Assembly (NCBI GenBank): GCA_034925905.1
Contig: JAYFRL010000017.1
Coordinates: 32,532 to 96,531 of the forward strand
Source of the DNA: JAYFRL01 sp034925905
GTDB lineage: Bacteria > Bacillota > Clostridia > Lachnospirales > Anaerotignaceae
Length of the DNA stretch: 64,000 nt
Direction of reading: 5' to 3'
Part shown: positions 17,221-25,182 of the stretch, one piece after another
Numbering within the stretch: position 1 is the stretch's first letter
Layout of the letters: every line of letters starts with the position of its first letter
Program-made: the position numbers and the translations under genes
The notes under the pieces: model-generated
Databases searched by the model: none
Told to the model about the DNA's origin: nothing
Seen by the model: the letters and a program-made list of their open reading frames with translations, nothing else

Positions 17221-17577
17221 ATGAAAATAGCAGTTGCAAGCGAAGGGAAAAAAGTTACTGAACATTTTGGGCATTGCGAAGGATTTACTATATTTGATAC
17301 TGAAAACAACAAAATAAAAAGTATGGAATTTATACAAAACCCAGGGCATAAACCCGGATTTTTGCCTGTTTTTTTGCATGAAAAGGGTGTCAAAGTAATA
17401 ATATCCGGCGGAATGGGCGGCGGAGCCATTGATATTTTTAATGAAAAAGGAGTGGAAGTTGTAACAGGGGCATCGGGAGATGCTGAAACTGTGGTAAACA
17501 GCTATCTTAAAGGCGAGCTTAAATCAACGGGCTCTGTTTGCCATGAGCATAAGCATGCCGATGAATGCGCGGAATAA
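17221..17577 (+). CDS. NifX/NifB-like dinitrogenase cofactor-domain protein
   Basis: A 118-aa single-domain protein: MKIAVASEGKKVTEHFGHCEGF is the typical start (the conserved HFGHC element), then VIISGGMGGGAIDIF and GVEVVTGASGDAE. A His/Cys-rich tail (CHEHKHADEC) could bind metal. In diazotrophs the fold binds FeMo-cofactor precursors; no nif genes are visible here, so the cargo is probably another Fe-S or metal cluster. It is the last gene of the operon and is followed by the terminator at 17645. Confidence 0.88.
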   Translation: MKIAVASEGKKVTEHFGHCEGFTIFDTENNKIKSMEFIQNPGHKPGFLPVFLHEKGVKVIISGGMGGGAIDIFNEKGVEVVTGASGDAETVVNSYLKGELKSTGSVCHEHKHADECAE

Positions 17578-17644
17578 GAACAAAGTATAGTATATTAATG
17601 TTTAGACAAATGAAGCAATATTTTAATTGATGAAGAATATTAAT

Positions 17645-17672
17645 AAAAAGCCTGATTAAAATCAGGCTTTTT
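17645..17672 (+). terminator. Terminator of the Mrp-NifX operon
   Basis: AAAAAGCCTGATT (17645-17657) pairs with AATCAGGCTTTTT (17660-17672) around a 2-nt loop, followed by ATTTTTAA. Confidence 0.9.
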
Positions 17673-17793
17673 ATTTTTAATATAATTTTCAAACATAAAT
17701 TCCATATATGAAGACTGGGCGCTTCTTTTAAATTTTAACTGCGTTTTGTACATGTTAATAAAAATACTTTTTAATGGCATTTTTCTTCTCAAG

Positions 17794-17822
17794 TTGACAA
17801 AATTAGGCAAGTCCGTTAAAAT
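17794..17822 (+). promoter_or_regulatory. Promoter of the prepilin-like gene
   Basis: TTGACA (17794-17799), 17-nt spacer, TAAAAT (17817-17822). The predicted start near 17830 gives a short leader of ~33 nt to ATG 17863 and excludes the longer upstream reading from 17746. Confidence 0.7.
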
Positions 17823-17862
17823 TAAAATGTCGTTGTGCAATCTGTTTGTGAGGGGCATAATC

Positions 17863-18636
17863 ATGAATAAAATAAAAACCTCGAAGGGCTTTACTCTTAT
17901 AGAAGTTATAGTTGTACTTGTTATTCTTACTATTCTTGCCTCGATATTTTTTCCTTCGTTAACTGACTGGATAGATAACGCAAATGAAAAAGCATGTTTT
18001 ATAAACAGAAAACAAATATTATTGCATTACCATGACATTAAGGCTATTGAATCTGCCGAAGGAAGAGACGTTAAGCTTTCAGATGTTTTAGCGGGCAAAT
18101 ATGAAATATGCGCCGATGAAGTTGCGGCGCTTTCGTGTCCGGCAGGTGGGGAGTATACGGCGGATGATGAAAATGGAACTATAATCTGCTCTATCCATGG
18201 AGATATGGCCGAAAGTGAAACCGGCGGAAAAAACGGTCAAGAAGAAAGCGATGGAATTGCTAATACCACAGAGTGTTTTTACATTGGAGGAGACGGCAAT
18301 TATAAAGTGTCCACATGGGGAAACATTGAAACTTTCAATCCTGAGCAGGACGGTCAACCGGGAACGGATATACCAAACGGAACAGTTTTTTATTATCAAG
18401 GCGATTATTATTTGTTCAGGGATAATCAATGTTTTATGAAAAGCACAAACATTCCTTCATTTGTTTCAAATTATGGCGTTAAGATAGATTATTCGGGATT
18501 TAAGACACCCGGACCAGAGACATCTGCCGGAGATTTAAAGCTTGTGGATGACAAGATATATGTATTTTTTCCATATATGAGATATGTAAATGATTATCTC
18601 AATACCGACTGGTGGCGGGAAGTTGCCTTGAGCTAA
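17863..18636 (+). CDS. Prepilin-like protein with type IV N-terminal methylation motif
   Basis: A 257-aa protein with the class III signal KTSKGFTLIEVIVVLVILTI: the prepilin peptidase would cut after the Gly, leaving N-terminal Phe and Glu at +5, followed by one membrane helix. The remainder is a globular domain of no family I recognise, with several Cys (CADEVAALSCPAGGEY) and a YYQGDYYLFRDNQCF stretch. ATG 17863 follows GAGGGGC. No pilus assembly genes are next to it, so it is an orphan minor pseudopilin whose machinery must be elsewhere. Confidence 0.82.
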   Translation: MNKIKTSKGFTLIEVIVVLVILTILASIFFPSLTDWIDNANEKACFINRKQILLHYHDIKAIESAEGRDVKLSDVLAGKYEICADEVAALSCPAGGEYTADDENGTIICSIHGDMAESETGGKNGQEESDGIANTTECFYIGGDGNYKVSTWGNIETFNPEQDGQPGTDIPNGTVFYYQGDYYLFRDNQCFMKSTNIPSFVSNYGVKIDYSGFKTPGPETSAGDLKLVDDKIYVFFPYMRYVNDYLNTDWWREVALS

Positions 18637-18782
18637 TATTCGTTCCCCGGATTTAGGTATAAATTTTGAAAAATATAAATAAACAAGGCAACCTATGTTC
18701 TAAAATAGCAGCTTTTCTTTTGGAAGGGCTGTTGCTTTTTAGATTTGCTGCCTATTAGGGTTAAGATAAAAAGAGGACAAAA

Positions 18783-19748
18783 ATGTCTAAAAATCAATGG
18801 AACATTGTAAAAGATATGAGGGAAAAAGATAAAACATTTTTAAAGAGATATTTTGAACTTTTTGTTATTTTACCGTTTATTTTATTATGGATTGTAATGG
18901 TTTTGTTTGCAGGGATGCCTGTTATAAAATTTGGAGAAAATGGGTTTGGGTCGGGATTCCTGCACTATGTTTTTCCGCTTCTTTTTGCAACAGTTGTTCA
19001 TGTTATTGCTATGGTTTTGTTTAGATTACTAGGTAAAGCCAAACAAGGCATAACCCTTAAAGAAACTTTTGTTTCACTGCTCTATATACCTTATATATGC
19101 GCTGTTTTTTTTCTGCATTTTAATTTTAAAGCATGGATGCCGTTGGTTAACAGTCTTTCATATGACAGCATATTTTATTATTTAGATAACCTTACACCTT
19201 TAGCTTCATTTCTTGAATTAGCAGCAAATGCCTTTGATAAAGGATCTTTTTTCAGCGAGCTTTATTTTTTTATTTTTTTCGCTATGTTTATGATTTCATT
19301 TATTTTTCATTCTGCAATGGACACTTTTTTAAATTTTAGGAAGGTTGTTACAGGCACATGCATTATTCTATTGCTTGGAGGGGTTTTATATTGGGTGATG
19401 CCTGCTGTGGGACCGTTTATTTTTGAAAAGAGCAAACTTTTGGGTTTTTCAGAAGAGCAAGAAGGGATGTATAATATGTATTTGATTTTGAAAAATACAG
19501 GAATAGTGCCTGAAGGCTATTTTGGATTATCTCTTGCGGCAATGCCGAGCTTGCATACGGCAAACAGTTTGTATTTTTTGCTTTGTGCAAAAAGGTCTCA
19601 GCCGCTCCTTTTTGTTTTATATATTCCTGCCTTTATTTTTATATTGATTGTTGCGGTTGCTTCAAAATATCATTATATTGTTGACCTTTTCTTTGGTGCC
19701 ATTCTTGCCATGTTTGTGTATATTTTGATGAATAAAGTTTTTGATTAA
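18783..19748 (+). CDS. PAP2-superfamily membrane phosphatase
   Basis: A 321-aa polytopic membrane protein with at least six hydrophobic segments. Near the C terminus AAMPSLHTA and KYHYIVDLFFGA supply the PAP2 motifs II and III (SxH and HxxxxD), here in the inositol-phosphorylceramide-synthase-like (PAP2_3) style, in which the reaction may be lipid head-group transfer rather than hydrolysis. It is preceded by AAGAGGAC and stands alone between apparent single-gene units. The substrate is unknown. Confidence 0.8.
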   Translation: MSKNQWNIVKDMREKDKTFLKRYFELFVILPFILLWIVMVLFAGMPVIKFGENGFGSGFLHYVFPLLFATVVHVIAMVLFRLLGKAKQGITLKETFVSLLYIPYICAVFFLHFNFKAWMPLVNSLSYDSIFYYLDNLTPLASFLELAANAFDKGSFFSELYFFIFFAMFMISFIFHSAMDTFLNFRKVVTGTCIILLLGGVLYWVMPAVGPFIFEKSKLLGFSEEQEGMYNMYLILKNTGIVPEGYFGLSLAAMPSLHTANSLYFLLCAKRSQPLLFVLYIPAFIFILIVAVASKYHYIVDLFFGAILAMFVYILMNKVFD

Positions 19749-19965
19749 AGGGTGTATATGGATTTTTTTAAAACAATATAAATTTTAAATTATTTTTACC
19801 GATTTTGCTATAAAGTTAGTATTTTTTGTATGTTTGCATATTTCAAACACGAAAAAGCAAAAAGTTTTTTTAAAATGTATAAAATTTATAATATAATAAA
19901 AACAACCAGCATATTAACCCCGCTTAAATAATTGACCTGCCGGAAGGGATATTCTATAACCGCAT

Positions 19966-21084
19966 ATGAAAAAAATAGTGGATTTTATTAAGAAGGAAGC
20001 CATGCTAACCATTTCCTTTGTGCTGGCGTTAGCCTCTCTATTTGTCGTAAAACCTGATGTACAATACATTTCATACATAGATTTCAGAGTTCTTGCTTTG
20101 CTTTTTTGTTTTATGGTTATTGTTTTGGGCTGGCAGAAGACGGGATTTTTTAATGATATTGGGTTTTTTATGGCCGGACGTGTTAAAAGCATGAGAGCCC
20201 TTATACTTGTTTTGGTAGCCCTTTGCTTTTTTTCATCCATGGTGATTACAAACGATATTGCGCTTATAACTTTTGTGCCATTTACAATTTCTGTTTTATC
20301 TAAAGCGCAAAAAACGGAATATGTAATAAAAACTGTGGTTTTTGAAACCATAGCGGCTAATCTTGGAAGTATGCTTACCCCAATGGGCAACCCGCAAAAC
20401 CTTTATCTTTTTTCACTTAGCAAAATGGATGCTTCAGAGTTTATATTGTTTATGCTTCCTCTTACAGCGGTATCCTTTGCTATGCTTATGATATCCGTGC
20501 TGTTTTTAAAGGATTCTTCTTTCCGGTATAATAAAGATGCTTGTGAAGAAAAGATCTGTATATTAAAAACAAAAGAATTCTGGGTATATTCGGCTTTGTT
20601 TTTAATATGCCTTGGAAACGTCTTTAGGCTTATTCCATATCAGGCTATGTTTGTAATAGTGGGCATAACGGTTTTGTTTTTGGATAAGAAATTGCTTTTA
20701 AAAGCCGACTATCCTCTTTTGCTGACCTTTGTTTGTTTTTTTGTTTTTATAGGGAATATAAGCAGGATTGAATGGATTAAAGATTTACTTAAGCTTCTTA
20801 TATCAGGGAGAGAAATTTTAATTTCTGTTTTAAGCAGCCAGTTTATGAGCAATGTACCCTCGGCAATGCTTTTATCGGGGTTTACTTCGGATTATAAGGC
20901 TCTTCTTTTGGGCGTTAATATAGGAGGTCTGGGCACTTTGATAGCGTCCATGGCAAGCCTCATATCTTATAAATATTATGCAAATGCATATGCTTCAGAG
21001 AAAGGTGATTATATAAAGACTTTCACACTATGGAATATTCTTTTTTTGGCTGTTCTTTTGGTTTTATGCTCTATTTTTAAATAA
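19966..21084 (+). CDS. SLC13/ArsB-type anion permease
   Basis: A 372-aa integral membrane transporter with about ten hydrophobic segments. SSMVITNDIALITFVPFT and LGSMLTPMGNPQNLYLFS are the paired ion-transporter motifs (TND and GNPQN), and QFMSNVPSAMLLSGF repeats the pattern in the second half. Substrates in this superfamily include dicarboxylates, citrate, arsenite and sulfate; the GNPQN form resembles the CitMHS/ArsB group. The cupin gene follows after 14 nt and is probably co-transcribed. No specific substrate can be assigned. Confidence 0.8.
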   Translation: MKKIVDFIKKEAMLTISFVLALASLFVVKPDVQYISYIDFRVLALLFCFMVIVLGWQKTGFFNDIGFFMAGRVKSMRALILVLVALCFFSSMVITNDIALITFVPFTISVLSKAQKTEYVIKTVVFETIAANLGSMLTPMGNPQNLYLFSLSKMDASEFILFMLPLTAVSFAMLMISVLFLKDSSFRYNKDACEEKICILKTKEFWVYSALFLICLGNVFRLIPYQAMFVIVGITVLFLDKKLLLKADYPLLLTFVCFFVFIGNISRIEWIKDLLKLLISGREILISVLSSQFMSNVPSAMLLSGFTSDYKALLLGVNIGGLGTLIASMASLISYKYYANAYASEKGDYIKTFTLWNILFLAVLLVLCSIFK

Positions 21085-21098
21085 AAGGGGGTTTTTAT

Positions 21099-21419
21099 AT
21101 GTTTAGTTCTGAAAGCAAGATGGAAGCAAGGGAAATTGCTCCGGGAGTAACAAGAAAAATTTTAACTTATAATGACGAACTTATGGTTTGTGAATTTAAG
21201 CTTAAAAAAGGGTCCGGAGTTCCTGAACATCATCATGAGCACATCCAAAATACATATATTGTTTCGGGAAAGCTTAAGATGGAAATGGAAGGAAACGCCA
21301 GGGAATGTTCGGCGGGCGAAGCAATACTGATGGGCAGAAATGTCCCGCATAAGGTTACAGCGCTTGAAGATTCTTGGGTTGTAGACAGCTTTACCCCGGC
21401 AAGGAAAGATTTTTTATAA
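21099..21419 (+). CDS. Small cupin-domain protein
   Basis: A 106-aa single cupin. The first motif, PEHHHEHIQNTYIVSGKLKME, holds the metal-binding histidines and the Glu equivalent; the second is GEAILMGRNVPHKV. The start follows AAAAGGGGGTT. Such proteins are metal-dependent enzymes or small-ligand sensors. Co-transcription with the upstream permease suggests action on the transported ligand, which is inference only. Confidence 0.85.
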   Translation: MFSSESKMEAREIAPGVTRKILTYNDELMVCEFKLKKGSGVPEHHHEHIQNTYIVSGKLKMEMEGNARECSAGEAILMGRNVPHKVTALEDSWVVDSFTPARKDFL

Positions 21420-21425
21420 TATGAT

Positions 21426-21464
21426 AAAAAGGCCTCATTTGCATATGCAAATGAGACCTTTTTT
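21426..21464. terminator. Bidirectional terminator between cupin and second mrp gene
   Basis: AAAAAGG-CTCATTTGCAT pairs with ATGCAAATGAG-CCTTTTTT with one bulged mismatch. It separates the convergent cupin and Mrp genes. The ~245 nt between this hairpin and 21711 hold no gene I recognise. Confidence 0.88.
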
Positions 21465-21711
21465 GTAGCTTCAGCAAAAATAAACCTCCGGCTTTGCCGG
21501 TGAGAATCAAAAGCTTTAGCTCTTAGAATTAAGAGAAGCGATTGACAAAAAAATCCGTTCATTGGATTCCGGTAAATAGTAAGCCTTAACTGCCTTAGCA
21601 GTTGCAGTGTGTGTGATGCGCAGTGAATTATCAATGCCTCTTTAGTGAGCCGACATTGTGCCATTCTAGGGCTCGTGCAAACCATCCCTAAACGGGGGTT
21701 ATGATTAATAA

Positions 21712-22539
21712 TTATATATTTTCAAGCATTTCGGCAGCCGCATCAAGCTCATTGCCTTCAAAAAGCTCTATGAGCCCGCTGTCGCATGCGGCAGCAACTT
21801 TAGGATTCACAGGTAATTTGTAAATGTTTTTAACGTCTAAACGCTTAGCTACTTCTTCAATATTGCTTTCTCCGAATATAGAATGGCGTTTCCCGCAATC
21901 CGGGCATTCAAAATAAGACATGTTTTCAACTATGCCCAGCACAGGGATATTCATAAGCTTTGCCATTTTAACGGCTTTTTCAACTATCATTGAAACAAGC
22001 TCCTGAGGAGAGGTTACAACTATTATGCCGTCAATGGGCATAGACTGGAAAACAGTAAGTGGAACATCACCCGTTCCCGGAGGCATATCAACAAACATAT
22101 AGTCAATATCTTCCCAAATTGTGTCGCTCCAGAACTGCTTAACTGTTTCCGCAATAACAGGACCCCTCCAAACTACAGGATCCGTATCGTTTTCAAGGAG
22201 CAGATTAACGGATATTATGTCTATTCCGGTTTTGCTTTTAACGGGGATTATATATGTTTCGTTTCCGGTTGCCCTTTTTTTAAGACCAAAAGCCTTAGGT
22301 ATTGAAGGACCTGTTATATCGGCATCAAGTATGGCTGTGCGGTGGCCTCTTCTGTTCATTAAAACGGCAAGCATTGAGGTTATAAGTGATTTTCCAACCC
22401 CGCCCTTTCCGCTTACAATTCCTATAACTTTTTTAATGCTGCTAAGCTCATTTGGCTCAACTAAAAGGCTTTCTGTGTTTTGGCGGCTGCTGCAGTTTGC
22501 TTCGCAGGTATCGCAATCATGTGTGCATTCTTCGCTCAT
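21712..22539 (-). CDS. Mrp/NBP35-type iron-sulfur carrier ATPase (second copy)
   Basis: A 275-aa paralogue of the 13782 protein. The N terminus is again Cys-rich but spaced differently (CTHDCDTCEANC). Walker A SGKGGVGKS, LDADITGPSIPKAFG, DMPPGTGDVPLT and the C-terminal CPDCGKRHSIFGES are intact. It is transcribed from its own promoter at 22620-22649 on the minus strand, which lacks the CATATGC palindrome seen upstream of copy 1. Two Mrp proteins with different N-terminal cysteine spacing suggest different targets or partners. Confidence 0.9.
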   Translation of the reverse strand: MSEECTHDCDTCEANCSSRQNTESLLVEPNELSSIKKVIGIVSGKGGVGKSLITSMLAVLMNRRGHRTAILDADITGPSIPKAFGLKKRATGNETYIIPVKSKTGIDIISVNLLLENDTDPVVWRGPVIAETVKQFWSDTIWEDIDYMFVDMPPGTGDVPLTVFQSMPIDGIIVVTSPQELVSMIVEKAVKMAKLMNIPVLGIVENMSYFECPDCGKRHSIFGESNIEEVAKRLDVKNIYKLPVNPKVAAACDSGLIELFEGNELDAAAEMLENI

Positions 22540-22619
22540 TTTTTCAACATCTCCTGTATATTTTATTTCTGGCTTATATCAAGGGGTTTAAAATTTCAAT
22601 ATATTGCCATGCAAAAAAT

Positions 22620-22649
22620 ATTATAATATCCTTGGCTTATAAATGTCAA
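22620..22649 (-). promoter_or_regulatory. Promoter of the second mrp gene
   Basis: On the minus strand TTGACA (22649-22644), 18-nt spacer, TATAAT (22625-22620). Leader of ~74 nt to the ATG. No copy of the shared palindrome. Confidence 0.6.
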
Positions 22650-22890
22650 ACATATATGTTCTAGTATTCGGTGGATTTCCAAAAATTATAAATTTTTTTT
22701 GTGTTTTTAAGGTTGATTTAAGCTATGGGCTTTAAACTATATTCGAAAAGCAGATAAAAAGTTTGGAAACAAAAAGTTTGCTTGTGTTTTTTAAATTGAG
22801 GAGAGGCAGGGATTTTTTTTAAAGGCTTTTTTTAAACAGCATAAAAAAGGATTTAAAATAAAAGAGAAAAACTAAAATACTTGTAAAAAA

Positions 22891-22919
22891 TTGGCGTATG
22901 CCATAAATTATGGTAATAA
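22891..22919 (+). promoter_or_regulatory. Possible promoter of the Cthe_2159-like lipoprotein gene
   Basis: TTGGCG (22891-22896), 17 nt, TAATAA (22914-22919). The -35/spacer text TTGGCGTATGCCATAA resembles the shared operator (TTGACATATGCCAATAA) with substitutions and one missing base. The rest of 22650-22964 is AT-rich with no gene seen. Confidence 0.35.
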
Positions 22920-22964
22920 AAGACAATAAAGAACTTGTAGGTTGGTTAGGATAGGAGTGGTGTT

Positions 22965-24959
22965 ATGAAAAAATTTATTTGTAAAGCCATGTGTGTAGGC
23001 ATGGCAGTTTTTTTGCTTTCAGGATGTGGTAAAAAAGAGAATGCTTCAACAGATTCGGAAAACTTGACGGGAAGCGTTAACTTAACGGAAATGTCTGCTT
23101 CTGGCAGTGGGATCTCTATTTCGGAAAATATTGTTAATATAACCTCTGGCGGAAACTTTGATATAAGCGGGACGTCCGAAAATGCTATGATACATGTTGA
23201 CACAGGAAAAGCTGTCACTTTAATTTTAAACGGAGCTAATATAGCAAACCCAGAAGGGCCGGCCATATTTTTTGAGAACTCTGAAAGCGGAACAATTAAG
23301 CTTGCCGAAGGCACAGAAAATGAGCTTTCAGATGGTGTCGAATATAGCGTTGACGCAAAAGGCACAGTTTTTTCAAATGATGATTTAACAATTACGGGAA
23401 GCGGAAGCGTTGTTATAAATGCGGCATACAAACACGGTATAGCCGGGGACGACAGCGTAATCCTTTCAAGCGGGACAATAACCATAAACTCGGTTAACGA
23501 CGGAGTTCATGCAAATGACGGGGTAACCGTTGAATCAGCCGATGTAACTATCGTCTCAAAAGGAGACGGTATATCTTCGGACGCTTTGCTTAATATAAAC
23601 GGAGGAAACATAAATGTTGAAGTAACAGGAGTTTTTTCCGAAGAAGAAGAGGATGAAGATTTAAGCTGCAAAGGCATAAAAGCAGGCACAACGCTTAACA
23701 TAACAGACGGAGAAATAACCGTTAATTCTTCAGACCATGCGCTTCATTCTTCAGGGGATATAATAATAGATGGCGGAAACTTAACGCTTAATTCCGTTTC
23801 AGGCAAAGGAATAAGCGGCTATGGTGATGTTACTATAAACAAAGGAAACATTAACATAGAAAACTCAACAGAAGGAATAGAAAGCAAGGGAGCTCTTACT
23901 ATAAATGACGGTAACGTCAATATATATGCAACAGATGACGGGCTTAACATTGGAAACGAAGACGGGGAAACGCAAATGGGCCAGGGAATGCCCGGAGGCG
24001 GCATACGTCAGAATACAGCTCCTACTTTGGAAGGAACAGAAACTCAAAGCGAGGATGCATCAAACACAAATGCAGGGACCGGTTTCCAAAATATGTTTTT
24101 AAGCGTAGTTAATGTTTCGGAAACAACAACAGATGAAACTTTGCAAACTCCTCCCGAAGGCGGAATGGGCGACCAAAGAGGCGGGATGGGCGGACAAACA
24201 CCCCCAGACGGACAAACACCCCCAGACGGACAAACACCCCCAGACGGACAAACACCGCCGGACGGACAAACACCGCCGGACGGACAAACACCAGCAGACG
24301 CTCAAACGCCAGCACAGAGTGAAATAAATTCTGAAGCCGAAACGAAAGAGGCTCCGGCAGTCGAGCAAAATCAAAACAACACTCAAGCTCCTTTGCAGGA
24401 AGAAGCAAATACCGAGGATGAGGAAGCGGCCACAGATACAGAAACCCAGGCAAAGGGGATTTATATTAACGGTGGAGATATATATATTAATGCCGCAGGG
24501 GATGGAATTGATATAAACGGAAAGCTCACCGTTACAGGCGGAACGATTATAATTGACGGACCGACAAATAACGGAAACGGAGCAATAGACGCTGACGGTG
24601 AAATACTTGTGTCAGGCGGAACGATTATAGCAGCAGGCAGCAGCGGCATGGCTCAGGCGCCAAATTCCGCATCCGAACAAAATTCAGTTAAGATAACCTT
24701 TGAGAGTGTTCTTCCGGCAGGAACGGTTATAGAAATTAAAAATTCCTCAGACGAGGCTATAATGTCCCACACAACTGCAAAGGATGTCGCCAGTCTTGTG
24801 TTTTCTTCCGCAGACCTTGTAACGGGAGAAAGCTATACGGTGTATACAGATGAAAACGAAGCATATAGTTTTACCGTTGAAGCATCCGTTACAACGCTTG
24901 GTACAGCCCAAGGAGGAATGAACGGAACGGGAAAAATGGGCGGTCAAAAAATGAAATAA
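22965..24959 (+). CDS. Cthe_2159-like (DUF4353) surface lipoprotein
   Basis: A 664-aa exported lipoprotein. The signal ends in lipobox FLLSGC (Cys ~21). The body is made of short beta-helix-like repeats of the form (I/V)(T/D)INGGxIN, e.g. DGVHANDGVTVESADVTI and DDGLNIGNE, typical of carbohydrate-binding Cthe_2159 proteins, in two blocks (~35-330 and ~495-600). Between them lies a low-complexity linker with tandem DGQTPP units (see 24190) and Gln/Glu/Ala-rich sequence; the C terminus is Gly/Met-rich. It probably binds acidic polysaccharide at the cell surface. It stands alone and has no close operon partner. Confidence 0.82.
   Translation: MKKFICKAMCVGMAVFLLSGCGKKENASTDSENLTGSVNLTEMSASGSGISISENIVNITSGGNFDISGTSENAMIHVDTGKAVTLILNGANIANPEGPAIFFENSESGTIKLAEGTENELSDGVEYSVDAKGTVFSNDDLTITGSGSVVINAAYKHGIAGDDSVILSSGTITINSVNDGVHANDGVTVESADVTIVSKGDGISSDALLNINGGNINVEVTGVFSEEEEDEDLSCKGIKAGTTLNITDGEITVNSSDHALHSSGDIIIDGGNLTLNSVSGKGISGYGDVTINKGNINIENSTEGIESKGALTINDGNVNIYATDDGLNIGNEDGETQMGQGMPGGGIRQNTAPTLEGTETQSEDASNTNAGTGFQNMFLSVVNVSETTTDETLQTPPEGGMGDQRGGMGGQTPPDGQTPPDGQTPPDGQTPPDGQTPPDGQTPADAQTPAQSEINSEAETKEAPAVEQNQNNTQAPLQEEANTEDEEAATDTETQAKGIYINGGDIYINAAGDGIDINGKLTVTGGTIIIDGPTNNGNGAIDADGEILVSGGTIIAAGSSGMAQAPNSASEQNSVKITFESVLPAGTVIEIKNSSDEAIMSHTTAKDVASLVFSSADLVTGESYTVYTDENEAYSFTVEASVTTLGTAQGGMNGTGKMGGQKMK
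24190..24300 (+). repeat. 18-bp tandem repeat coding for DGQTPP
   Basis: About six units of an 18-bp repeat (GACGGACAAACACCCCCA and close variants) encode GGQTPP, DGQTPP x5 and DGQTPA. The first copies are nearly identical and the last use CCGCCG, indicating recent expansion by slippage. Confidence 0.9.
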
Positions 24960-25004
24960 AAAATAAGGCTTAAATAAACTTTATCCGACATAAAACTTGT
25001 ATTT

Positions 25005-25035
25005 ACGGCATGGCTTTTAGCTGTGCCGTTTTTAT
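25005..25035 (+). terminator. Probable terminator after the lipoprotein gene
   Basis: ACGGCA (25005-25010) pairs with TGCCGT (25024-25029) with further internal pairing, followed by a TTTTTAT tract. Confidence 0.6.
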
Positions 25036-25182
25036 ATGCACTTGATTTTTTGAAGTTTGTCGCAATTTGCATTTATTTTTATATAAAATGTGGTTTGTCG
25101 GCGACACATTTTTACAAAAATATAAACGGACAAGGTGTTATATTTTCTATAAACCATTTTTTTACGAAAGAGGAGGACGTTT

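Noticed and set aside
13782..17577. A nitrogenase gene cluster
   Set aside because: Only NifX-type domains and MinD-like ATPases are present; no nifH, nifD, nifK, nifE or nifN sequences occur in the window.
24099..24453. Antisense frames over the DGQTPP repeats
   Set aside because: Repeat-driven shadows without ribosome sites; the sense frame is a clear lipoprotein.
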